64,000 nt of DNA from Sphingomonas sp. C3-2. GTDB lineage: Bacteria > Pseudomonadota > Alphaproteobacteria > Sphingomonadales > Sphingomonadaceae. The position numbers and the translations under genes were made by a program. Every line of letters begins with the position of its first letter. Within the stretch, counting starts at the first letter, position 1. Under the pieces are notes generated by a model, which worked only from the letters and a program-made list of their open reading frames with translations, did no database searches and had not been told where the DNA came from. This document shows, in pieces, positions 8,750 to 18,121 of the stretch. Location of the stretch: positions 2,423,001 through 2,487,000 of the forward strand of contig NZ_CP130322.1 in the NCBI RefSeq assembly GCF_033025475.1, read 5' to 3'.

Positions 8750-9891
8750 GCCTGCGGGGCGGCGAGGCAGGGGGCAACGAACAGCCTCCCTGCCCAGGCC
8801 CCCGTCAACGTCTTGATCGCAACGAAGAGCCAGAGGCTCGCGAGCAGCGCGGTGAAGCCGGTGCCGATCAGCGCGAATGCCTCCATCTCCAGCGCCGCGC
8901 CTAAGCGGAAGGTGGCGAGCGTATAGACCCCCAGCGGGAAGATATAGCCCCACCAGCCGAGGTTGAACGGCGTGCCCGCGCGCCAGTAGCGGATGGTGAC
9001 GAGCGTCGCGAGCGCGAACCACCACAGCCCAAACCCCCAGAGCATCAGCCCGCCGATCACGCCGATCCCCTGCGCCACGCTGCCGATGGCGGCCAGACCG
9101 TGGCCCGCCATGATGGCGGGCGCGTCCTGGCCGAGCACGAGCAGGCCGAGCGCGCCGGTGCCGATCGGGCCGAGCGCAAGCCAGCTCGAGGCCGCCATAT
9201 TTTCATGCGGCAGGCGGTGGAGCGCCATGCGCAGGATGAGGATGGCGAGGATGCTGAACGCAACCGGCACCGAATAGGCCCAGAGCATGTAGGAAGTGGC
9301 GAGAACCGTGAGCTGCGCGTGCGGATCGGCAAGGTGCGGCGCCAGCAACCCGCCCGATGCGCCAGCCACTTCCGCCGCGACAACGGGGAGCAGCCACACC
9401 GCCGTCATCTGATCAAGGCTGTGCTCGTGCCGCGTGAACATCAGATAGGGGATGAGCACGCCGCAGGCGAGAGCAAGTACCACGTCAATCCACCAGAGCG
9501 TATGCGCCAGCGGCACGATGCCCGTCCCGAAGCGGGCGATGCCGAAGACGAGCGCGCCGTTGATCACCGTCGCCAACGCCATCGGGATCGTGCCGATGAA
9601 CATCGATACGGTGTTGTGCCCGAAGATCAGCCGCGCCTCGTGCCCGAAAAAGGCCCAGCGCGCGCCGTAAAGCAGCGCGAAGAGCGCGAACATCGCCGCG
9701 GCGGTAAGCCACAGCATCTCGCCGGTTTCGCTGAAACCGTGGTGGGCGAGCGGCAGGGCAAGCGCCAGTACGCCCGTGCCCATGACGGCGGCGAACCAGT
9801 TGGGGGTGAACTGACGGATCACCTCCATGGGGTGGCTCAACTGGGCCAGGGGGCGGCAGCCGAGCGTGACAGCGCGGACGGCCGCGATCAT
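8746..9891 (-). CDS. TDT/SLAC1-family anion transporter (TehA/Ssu1-like)
   Basis: This is a polytopic inner-membrane protein of 381 residues with about ten transmembrane segments. The N-terminal motif FTPNWFAAVMGTGVLALALP is typical of the tellurite-resistance/dicarboxylate transporter (TDT) family, which includes TehA, the malate transporter Mae1 and the sulfite exporter Ssu1. The substrate is not determined by sequence. The start ATG overlaps the stop of the upstream LysR gene (ATGA), so the pair is one operon. Because the LysR belongs to the YeiE/CysL-like group, linked elsewhere to sulfite metabolism, sulfite export is a plausible inference. Confidence 0.88.
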   Translation of the reverse strand: MIAAVRAVTLGCRPLAQLSHPMEVIRQFTPNWFAAVMGTGVLALALPLAHHGFSETGEMLWLTAAAMFALFALLYGARWAFFGHEARLIFGHNTVSMFIGTIPMALATVINGALVFGIARFGTGIVPLAHTLWWIDVVLALACGVLIPYLMFTRHEHSLDQMTAVWLLPVVAAEVAGASGGLLAPHLADPHAQLTVLATSYMLWAYSVPVAFSILAILILRMALHRLPHENMAASSWLALGPIGTGALGLLVLGQDAPAIMAGHGLAAIGSVAQGIGVIGGLMLWGFGLWWFALATLVTIRYWRAGTPFNLGWWGYIFPLGVYTLATFRLGAALEMEAFALIGTGFTALLASLWLFVAIKTLTGAWAGRLFVAPCLAAPQA

Positions 9892-10760
9892 GCCGGATAC
9901 TCCTCGAGAACATGGATCAGGGCTTCGGCGGCGCGGGTCAGCCTGCGCTCGCTATGACGGATCAGGTGAAAGGGGCGGTCGGGCAGCGTGACGGGCAGGA
10001 TCGCAACGCGGCCGGTTTCAACCGCGCGCGCCACCACCTGGCGCGACAGCATTGCCACGCCAGCACCGGTTTCGACCGCGGTGAGCACCGCCTCGTTTGA
10101 GGGCAGCGTCATCGCACAATCCAGTTCGGTGGGGTCGAGCCCATGCGCGCGGATCATCTCTTCAAAGGTGGAGCGCGTTCCCGAGCCGCGCTCGCGCATG
10201 ATCCAGCGGGCCGCCCGCAGCCATTGGGCGTCGATATGCGCAACGGGCGCCGCGCCGATCAGCGCCACCGCATCGCGCGCCACCGCGCGCTGGACCAGTG
10301 CGGGTTCGTCGATCATGCCCTCGACAAAGCCGAGTTCGGCCTTGCCCTCGCGCACGCGCGCGGCCGCGCCTTCGCTGTTGTCGATCGAAAGTTCGATCGC
10401 GATCTGCGGATAATCGGCGGTAAAGGCGGCCAGCCGGGGCGGCAGCCAGTAGCTGGCGATCGTCTGGCTGGCGACCAGATGGAGCGTCCCGCGCGCCAGC
10501 CCGGCCAGATCGGCGAGCAGCGCCTCGGCATGCGCGGCGCGGGCCAGCACGGCGCGCGCTTCACCCAGGAACAGCCGGCCCGCCTCGGTCAGTTCGATGC
10601 CGCGCCCGACACGGTTGAACAGCGCGACACCGTGGCGCGCCTCAAGTGCTGCGATCGTTCCCGAGACCGCCGATTGGGTCATGTGCAGCGCTTCGGCGGC
10701 GCGCGTTACATGTTCGCGTTCGGCCACGGCCACAAAGATGCGAAGTTGCTCGAGTGTCAT
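9888..10760 (-). CDS. LysR-family transcriptional regulator, YeiE/CysL-like
   Basis: This is a 290-residue LysR-type regulator. The N-terminal winged helix (MTLEQLRIFVAVAE onward, to about residue 65) is followed by a substrate-binding domain. The stretch WIMRERGSGTR is shared with YeiE and CysL, regulators connected with sulfite/sulfur metabolism; the assignment to that clade is from pattern memory. I chose the ATG at 10760 rather than the upstream GTG at 10775 because AGGAG sits six bases before it. It is transcribed first in the operon with the TDT transporter, and a symmetric T-N11-A site lies about 50 bases upstream. Confidence 0.9.
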   Translation of the reverse strand: MTLEQLRIFVAVAEREHVTRAAEALHMTQSAVSGTIAALEARHGVALFNRVGRGIELTEAGRLFLGEARAVLARAAHAEALLADLAGLARGTLHLVASQTIASYWLPPRLAAFTADYPQIAIELSIDNSEGAAARVREGKAELGFVEGMIDEPALVQRAVARDAVALIGAAPVAHIDAQWLRAARWIMRERGSGTRSTFEEMIRAHGLDPTELDCAMTLPSNEAVLTAVETGAGVAMLSRQVVARAVETGRVAILPVTLPDRPFHLIRHSERRLTRAAEALIHVLEEYPA

Positions 10761-10810
10761 CTGGATCTCCTGCACGCAGGATAATCCATGCGAAACGATC
10801 GATCCAAATG

Positions 10811-10825
10811 TTTGATGTGATCAAA
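10811..10825. promoter_or_regulatory. LysR-type operator candidate upstream of the LysR gene
   Basis: The sequence TTTGATGTGATCAAA is a perfect inverted repeat with 6-base arms and a 3-base centre, and it contains a T-N11-A core, the usual LysR box form. It is 51 bases upstream of the LysR start codon, within the short gap between the LysR and TetR genes, and fits autoregulation. Confidence 0.55.
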
Positions 10826-10836
10826 TCAATCTGAAA

Positions 10837-11502
10837 TCATGATGATTTGATGAAGTCGACCAGTTCTTCCGCCGCGATCCGGACATAGCGTTCGGCGGTG
10901 GCCGGAGAACAAAGATCGGGGGTCGTGATTTCCGAACAGATCAGATCGATCCGCTTGAGCAGCAATTCGGCGCGTGCGTGATGGAGCCGGGCGATGTCCT
11001 CGCTCCCCCGCGTCTGTGCAAAGCCGCCAAGCCCCGCCTCGGCCAGACGTTCGATCAGCGCATGGCGTTCGTCGATCAGGCGCTGGCGAAAGCCGGGCTC
11101 GAAGATCTGGAGCTGGGTGACGAGCGGGGTAACGAAACCATGTTCGACATAAAGATCGGCCAGCCGGGTGATCCACCGGGCAAAACCGGCAGTGTCGTCG
11201 GCCGCAATGTCGGGAAGGGCGTTGCAATGGTCGATCCAGTCGTCGCGAATGCCGTCATAGCTGGCGAGCGCGAGCGCATATTTGGATTCGAAATGGGCGT
11301 AGAAGGTTGCACGGCTCACGCCCGCCGCCGCAATCAGCTCGTCGATCGTTGCGCGGACATAGGGGGTCTTCGAAAACACCGTCTCGGCCGCCTGCAATAT
11401 GGCCATGCGGTTCTTCCGGTGGCGCTCTTCCTGCAGCGCGGTGCGCCCGGCCGGTCGGCCGCGCCGTGTCGCCGGCGGCGAAATCTTGCTTTCTGTGCTC
11501 AT
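10837..11502 (-). CDS. TetR/AcrR-family transcriptional repressor
   Basis: This is a 221-residue TetR-family regulator. The helix-turn-helix is clear at about residues 30-75 (ILQAAETVFSKTPYVRATID, then AAGVSRATFYAHFESKYALA). The N-terminus is a basic extension rich in Arg and Gly. The C-terminal ligand domain shows no recognisable ligand family. It is divergent from the VOC/SDR/SnoaL-like operon with 79 bases between the start codons, so it most likely represses that operon and itself. Confidence 0.92.
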   Translation of the reverse strand: MSTESKISPPATRRGRPAGRTALQEERHRKNRMAILQAAETVFSKTPYVRATIDELIAAAGVSRATFYAHFESKYALALASYDGIRDDWIDHCNALPDIAADDTAGFARWITRLADLYVEHGFVTPLVTQLQIFEPGFRQRLIDERHALIERLAEAGLGGFAQTRGSEDIARLHHARAELLLKRIDLICSEITTPDLCSPATAERYVRIAAEELVDFIKSS

Positions 11503-11581
11503 GCCGCCGTCCTGATCTTGTCGCGCATTATAGGCCGAACTAATAGTATACCCAAAATTGAAGGATAGAGGGAGAGGCTGG

Positions 11582-12112
11582 GTGAGTCAGGCGAAATATG
11601 GGCAGGCGGATCAGATCGGTTATCTGGTCGCCGATCTCGACAAAAGCATCGCCGGGTGGATCGAAACCATGGGTGTGGGTCCGTGGACGGTGTTTCGCAA
11701 TGTCAGCTTGGACGGCGCCTATCGCGGTGTCGAGGGCGTGGTGACGATGGATGTGGGGTTGGCCTATCAGGGCGACATCCAGATCGAACTGATCCAGGTG
11801 ACCAACGATACGCCGTCGCCCTATCGCAAGGCCGATGGCGAGGCGATCCTTGGCATCCATCATCTGGCGTGGATGGTCGATGATGTGGAAAGCGCGGTGG
11901 CGCGCGCGAGCGCCGATGGCCTCAGCACCGTCTTCACCGCAACCAACCCCGCGTCGAGCGTCGCCTATATGGAGCGGCCGGGTGAACCGGGCCTGTTGTT
12001 CGAATTCATCGAAAGCCCCGCCACCCGTGAGATGATGAATGCGGGGATCGTGGCGAGCAAGAAATGGGACGGGAGCAACGCCGTCCATGTCATCGATTTC
12101 GCAGCGGGGTGA
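11582..12112 (+). CDS. VOC-family (glyoxalase/dioxygenase fold) protein
   Basis: This 176-residue protein has the vicinal-oxygen-chelate fold, with paired beta-alpha-beta-beta-beta modules. Possible metal-ligand positions are seen in IELIQV, GIHHLAWMVDD and LLFEFIE, but the first-strand ligand is a Gln (DQIGYLVADLD) rather than His. I place the start at GTG 11582 because GAGGGAGAGG lies just upstream; the frame is open farther up to a TTG at 11558. It is the first gene of a three-gene operon with an SDR and a SnoaL-like protein. The substrate is unknown; such enzymes act on small catabolic or secondary-metabolite intermediates. Confidence 0.85.
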   Translation: MSQAKYGQADQIGYLVADLDKSIAGWIETMGVGPWTVFRNVSLDGAYRGVEGVVTMDVGLAYQGDIQIELIQVTNDTPSPYRKADGEAILGIHHLAWMVDDVESAVARASADGLSTVFTATNPASSVAYMERPGEPGLLFEFIESPATREMMNAGIVASKKWDGSNAVHVIDFAAG

Positions 12113-12120
12113 GGGGCATC

Positions 12121-12906
12121 ATGGACAAGCGGCTTGAGGGCAAGAAGGCGCTCGTGCTCGGCGTGGCGCCGGGCAATGTGGGTGCGGCCATCGCGCAGCG
12201 TTATGTCGATCACGGCGCGCAGGTGATGATCGCCGGGCGCCGCGCCGATGCGCTCGAAGACGTGGCGCGTACGGTCGGCGCCCAATGGCGCCAGTGCGAC
12301 ATCACCGTGCAGGACGATATCGACCGGCTGGTCAGCGACAGCGCACAGGCGCTGGGCGGCATCGATATCGGCGTCAACGCCACGGGCTGGGGGCTTTTGA
12401 AGCCGTTTCTCGATCATGATCGCAGCGATCTGGAACAGATGTCGGCGGTACAGTTCACCGGCCCGTTCCAGTATTTCCAGGCGCTGCTGCGCGCGATGAC
12501 GGACGGTGGCTCGATCATCCAGATCTCCTCGGTCACCGCGACGATCATGTTCGATCACCATGCCGCTTATATGGGCACCAAGGCGGGGATCGATCATGTC
12601 GTCCGCTGCATCGCGCATGAGTTCGGCCATCAGGGTATCCGCGCCAATTCGATCGCACCCGGCGGCGTTGCCGATGCGCCGATGTCGGGCGGCGGGTTGA
12701 TGGTGCCTGCGGTGGCCGCGCTCTATGGCCGCGAGATTCCACTCGGGCGCGCGGGCGTGTCGGCGGATGTGGCCGATGCCGCGCTGTGGCTGGCGAGCGA
12801 CGAATCCGGTTTCGTCACCGGGCAGACCATCCATGTCAGCGGCGGGCAGACCCTGCGGCGCAACCCCTCGATGCAGGACGTGATGGGGGCGTTCGGCGCG
12901 GCGTGA
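12121..12906 (+). CDS. Short-chain dehydrogenase/reductase (SDR)
   Basis: This is a 261-residue NAD(P)-dependent oxidoreductase of the classical/enoyl-reductase-like SDR type. The nucleotide-binding loop reads LGVAPGNVGAAIA, the catalytic Ser is in ISSVTATIM, and the YxxxK pair is in YMGTKAGID. The C-terminal SGGQTL motif is also typical. The ATG at 12121 follows GAGGGG with good spacing; the longer open frame upstream runs into the VOC gene. It is 8 bases after the VOC gene and 27 before the SnoaL-like gene. The substrate is unknown. Confidence 0.92.
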   Translation: MDKRLEGKKALVLGVAPGNVGAAIAQRYVDHGAQVMIAGRRADALEDVARTVGAQWRQCDITVQDDIDRLVSDSAQALGGIDIGVNATGWGLLKPFLDHDRSDLEQMSAVQFTGPFQYFQALLRAMTDGGSIIQISSVTATIMFDHHAAYMGTKAGIDHVVRCIAHEFGHQGIRANSIAPGGVADAPMSGGGLMVPAVAALYGREIPLGRAGVSADVADAALWLASDESGFVTGQTIHVSGGQTLRRNPSMQDVMGAFGAA

Positions 12907-12933
12907 TTCACTGAAGAAGAAGGGAAGCGGACA

Positions 12934-13362
12934 ATGGCAAGGTCAATCACCGGGCTGATCGTGGCCGCATATAACCATGCCGTAGCCGAAGCCGCCGGCG
13001 ATATCGACGCGATCATGGCGACGATGGAGGGCGAACCGGTTTATGACTTCTATCCCATCGCCCGCCGCTTTTCGGGCTGGGAACGGACCCGGCGCTATTA
13101 TGATCATTTCGTCGCCCATGTGATGCAGCGCATCACCGGCTATGAACTGCACCATGAATGGGTCGGCGAAGGCGGGGTGATCCAGGAATATAGCGTCATG
13201 GTCGCCCCTGAAACCGGTGGTGGAGACCCCGTCTGCCACCGCGTGCTCGGAATCCTCACCTTTGGCGAGAACAGGCTTTCGGGCGAACGCCTCTATGCCG
13301 ACGAGGCTTTTTTCCGAATGCTCCTCGGCCCGATCTGGGACGAGCTTGAGCCGATAAGCTGA
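12934..13362 (+). CDS. SnoaL-like/NTF2-fold protein
   Basis: This is a small protein of 142 residues with the cone-shaped NTF2/SnoaL pattern: an N-terminal helix (AAYNHAVAEAAGDIDAIMA), then PVYDFYPIARRFSGWERTRR, and a beta-sheet with HHEW and the C-terminal strand GERLYADEAFFRMLL. Family members are polyketide cyclases, isomerases, or non-catalytic small-ligand binding proteins. It ends the TetR-controlled operon, so it probably acts on the same substrate as the SDR and VOC enzymes. Confidence 0.8.
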   Translation: MARSITGLIVAAYNHAVAEAAGDIDAIMATMEGEPVYDFYPIARRFSGWERTRRYYDHFVAHVMQRITGYELHHEWVGEGGVIQEYSVMVAPETGGGDPVCHRVLGILTFGENRLSGERLYADEAFFRMLLGPIWDELEPIS

Positions 13363-13380
13363 CGCGCGGGGGCGCCGCGG

Positions 13381-14004
13381 TCACTTCAGTCGGCGTACCG
13401 TGATGATCTTGACCGGGTCCTTGATGTGCTGGCCGATCGTGTTCTGCGATCGGCCACCAGGCCAGGTCGGCGCGGCGAGGATGCGGCGGACGAGCGGCAT
13501 ACCGCTCACCACCCTGCCAAAGGCTGCATAGCCGGGCTTGCCGGGGGCGGCGTCGAGATAGGCGGCGGGGCCAACGGTGATGAAGAAATCGCCCATCGCG
13601 GTGTTGGGCGCATGGCGCGCCATCGAAATGGTGCCGTCGACATGCTTGAGGCCGGTCTTGCTGGTCGGTTCGTGATCAATCGGCCAGCGCGCCTTGCGTA
13701 CCTTGCTGTCGATCCCGCCCTGCACAAGGCCGAGCTTCGGATCGCTGCGGTTGCGCGCAGCGCGGTAGAAGCTGGTATTGTCGAAGCGTTTTTCTGCGGC
13801 ATAGGCGAGGAAATTGGCCGAGGTAATCGGTGCGCGCTTCATGTCGAGTTCGACGATGATCGGGCCCAGGCTGGTTTCGATCCGGACGCGCGCGGTGGCG
13901 GGGCCCTTGGCGCCCGCAGTCTGTGCGCCCGAAGGCGCGGCAAGAAGGGCAAGCGCAAGGCCAAGAACGGCCCTGCGTGCGATACCCTTCATGCCATTAC
14001 CCAT
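13381..14004 (-). CDS. Cyclophilin-type peptidyl-prolyl isomerase, secreted
   Basis: This is a 207-residue cyclophilin-fold protein with an N-terminal signal peptide (hydrophobic stretch to about residue 27), so it probably acts in the periplasm. The catalytic Arg is present in SFYRAARN and the FFI strand is in MGDFFITVG. The Gln normally preceding that strand (SQFF) is Asp here, so catalytic efficiency may be reduced. It follows purL on the same strand after 8 bases. An internal ATG four codons later is a possible alternative start. Confidence 0.87.
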   Translation of the reverse strand: MGNGMKGIARRAVLGLALALLAAPSGAQTAGAKGPATARVRIETSLGPIIVELDMKRAPITSANFLAYAAEKRFDNTSFYRAARNRSDPKLGLVQGGIDSKVRKARWPIDHEPTSKTGLKHVDGTISMARHAPNTAMGDFFITVGPAAYLDAAPGKPGYAAFGRVVSGMPLVRRILAAPTWPGGRSQNTIGQHIKDPVKIITVRRLK

Positions 14005-14012
14005 TCCGATGA

Positions 14013-16235
<2,223 letters not shown>

Positions 16236-16382
16236 GCCGAGCCCCTAGCGCCAGTAGCCGCATATGTCAGCACCTAAAGACACCCGAAAATGGGGCGCAT
16301 GGGGAGAAGGGCGGGGGCAGGGGCATTTTCCCGCGCTTGCGGCGCGCATGGCAGCGGCCGACCATGGCCTGCATATGCAGGA

Positions 16383-16409
16383 GCGCATGGCTTCGTCCGA
16401 AGCCTGCGC
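16383..16409 (-). terminator. Hairpin downstream of luxI, possible terminator
   Basis: GCGCATGGCTTCG (16383-16395) pairs with CGAAGCCTGCGC (16398-16409) with one bulged base and a two-base loop. It lies 17-43 bases past the luxI stop on the minus strand. No T-tract follows in that direction, so termination is only a guess. The rest of the 190-bp gap to purL contains a TGCATATGCA palindrome and nothing else I can identify. Confidence 0.4.
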
Positions 16410-16425
16410 CCCTGAATAAAGGCGA

Positions 16426-17193
16426 TCAGGCCGCGAGCGATTCGGTCGCGGTTGCCGGTGTCACCACCCGGCGCAGGCGGCTGAGATCCTCGCGGGGGAG
16501 CAGATCGGCGATCCCGCGCGCATCGGCGATGCGGCGGGCGGCGTCGTGCACGCTTTCGCCGGGCTCGAGATGGTCGACATAGACATAGGCCGGCTCGGGC
16601 AGGTCCCATTTGGCGCGCATCGCGGCGACGGCTTCCTCGTTCACCTCGATCTCGAAAGCGAAGCCCGCGCCGTGGCCGTCCTCGCCTTCCTGGCCGTAAT
16701 TCACCGAATCGCCCAGCACCTTGAGGTTCCACCCCATGTTGACGAGGAAGTTGAACATGCGGACATCGGTGAAGCCGACCAGCCGGTTCATGCCCTTGGC
16801 AAGCATCACCTCGAACGGGGCGGTCATGCACGCGGCCTTGCGGCGCAGGTTCCACGGCTTGCGCCCGAATTCGAGGCAAAATCCGCGCGTCACTTCCCAG
16901 CTCTTTCCGTCGTCAATACGGCGGACATCCACGGGAAGTGCGTTGCCGAACAGGTCGCCGACCAGCGAAATATCGTCGGTCGGGCGGACGCGCACCGACA
17001 TGACGACATTGTGCTTGGTGTCGAATCCGACAAAGTAATTCGTGCGCTCATCATCGAACTGGTCGATGTCGAGACCGTTTTTCAGCGGCAGCTTCCAGCC
17101 GAAGCCGTCGGCGAATATCTGTTTGCGTGCAAGGAACAGATCATTCAGCTCACGCCGATATATATGCTGATTCTCAGCATTTATCAGATGCAT
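16426..17193 (-). CDS. Acyl-homoserine-lactone synthase (LuxI family)
   Basis: This enzyme makes an N-acyl-homoserine lactone from SAM and an acyl-ACP for quorum sensing. The 255-residue product keeps the LuxI invariants: Arg and Phe in ARKQIFADGFGW, Trp in that same segment, the acidic cluster LDIDQFDDER, Arg in VRVRPT, and Glu plus Arg in WEVTRGFCLEFGR. It is longer than LuxI (about 193), with a C-terminal extension of about 60 residues ending in an Ala/Thr-rich tail. I favour ATG 17193; GTG 17199 is also possible. It follows luxR on the same strand. Confidence 0.93.
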   Translation of the reverse strand: MHLINAENQHIYRRELNDLFLARKQIFADGFGWKLPLKNGLDIDQFDDERTNYFVGFDTKHNVVMSVRVRPTDDISLVGDLFGNALPVDVRRIDDGKSWEVTRGFCLEFGRKPWNLRRKAACMTAPFEVMLAKGMNRLVGFTDVRMFNFLVNMGWNLKVLGDSVNYGQEGEDGHGAGFAFEIEVNEEAVAAMRAKWDLPEPAYVYVDHLEPGESVHDAARRIADARGIADLLPREDLSRLRRVVTPATATESLAA

Positions 17194-17249
17194 AACCACT
17201 GGAGCGACCCCCGATTAAGTACGGACGAGGGTATAACGGCTGAGCAAAC

Positions 17250-17270
17250 TGGTTATCAATCGATTAACCA
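17250..17270. promoter_or_regulatory. Inverted repeat between luxR and luxI, possible lux box
   Basis: TGGTTA at 17250-17255 mirrors TAACCA at 17265-17270 over a 9-base spacer that contains the palindrome AATCGATT. The repeat lies 57-77 bases upstream of the luxI ATG, where a lux-box-like activator site would be expected. Its sequence is AT-rich and unlike the classical lux box, so the assignment rests on position and symmetry only. Confidence 0.4.
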
Positions 17271-17289
17271 TCTTATTTTTTACAATGTT

Positions 17290-17982
17290 TTACTGCGCTA
17301 TGGCGCGCGGTCCTTCGACCGGCAATCCGGCCAGCCAGCCACGGCGCGCGGCCAGCGACACCGCCTCGGCGCGACTGGCGGCGCCAAGCTGCGAAACCGC
17401 ATCTTCCATATGCCCCCGCACCGCGAGCGGTGAGAGGTGAAGGCAGTCGCCAATCTCGATATCGCTGCGTCCAAACAGGAACTGGGCGAGGCACTGGCGT
17501 TGGACAAGGCCAAGCCCGCTCGCGGTCGGCACGTCTGCTGCGCGCTCGACAAGTGCACCGGCATAGGTCGCATAGACTTCGCACCAGCCGTGCAGGCGGG
17601 CGAGATCGGCGGCGCCAAGCGCCTCGCTGCGACCGAACAGGCAGAGATAGAGATCCTCTTCATGCCAGCTTTCGACCGGAATGATCACCAGCCCGGCTTC
17701 CTGGCGCGGTGCATAGAGCGGGGTGTCGGCCAGCCGTGCGTGGAGCGCATGAGGAAGTGCCTGGGCATCGCCAAAGCGCAGTTCGGCTTCGTCGTCGACG
17801 ATCGCCAGACAACCATGGCTGGTAATGCCCATCGCCGCGATCATGTCCGCGAACATCGCGGTCAACGCGCTGATCTCGTCGGTGCGGCTGGCGGCCATAT
17901 GAAAATCGGCCATGGTGCGCGGCGCGGGTGCCGCGACTGCCGGTGTTGCTATTGACCATGCAATTTGCGCTGGATGTGCCAT
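17290..17982 (-). CDS. LuxR-family regulator with divergent autoinducer domain
   Basis: This 230-residue protein has a C-terminal LuxR-type helix-turn-helix (about residues 165-225: FGRSDIEIGDCLHLSPLAV, then a recognition helix and SRAEAVSLAARRGWL). It lies directly upstream of luxI. The N-terminal domain is the right length for an autoinducer-binding domain but lacks the usual Trp/Tyr/Asp/Trp ligand-pocket pattern. The HTH opening reads GLVQRQC instead of the typical TPRE, so it may be ligand-independent or bind something else. I chose ATG 17982, preceded by GGGGA; the open frame extends to a TTG at 18030. Confidence 0.75.
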   Translation of the reverse strand: MAHPAQIAWSIATPAVAAPAPRTMADFHMAASRTDEISALTAMFADMIAAMGITSHGCLAIVDDEAELRFGDAQALPHALHARLADTPLYAPRQEAGLVIIPVESWHEEDLYLCLFGRSEALGAADLARLHGWCEVYATYAGALVERAADVPTASGLGLVQRQCLAQFLFGRSDIEIGDCLHLSPLAVRGHMEDAVSQLGAASRAEAVSLAARRGWLAGLPVEGPRAIAQ

Positions 17983-18121
17983 ATCGTCCCCAATGCTTGG
18001 GACGGATCTATCGCGCGATTGGGTTAACAAACTTCTAAAAATATATTTAGCAGGCCGTTAACCATTTGGCAGTGCAATCGCTATAACGCTGGGTTTCGGG
18101 CTAATCGGTGTGTGGGCGGCG

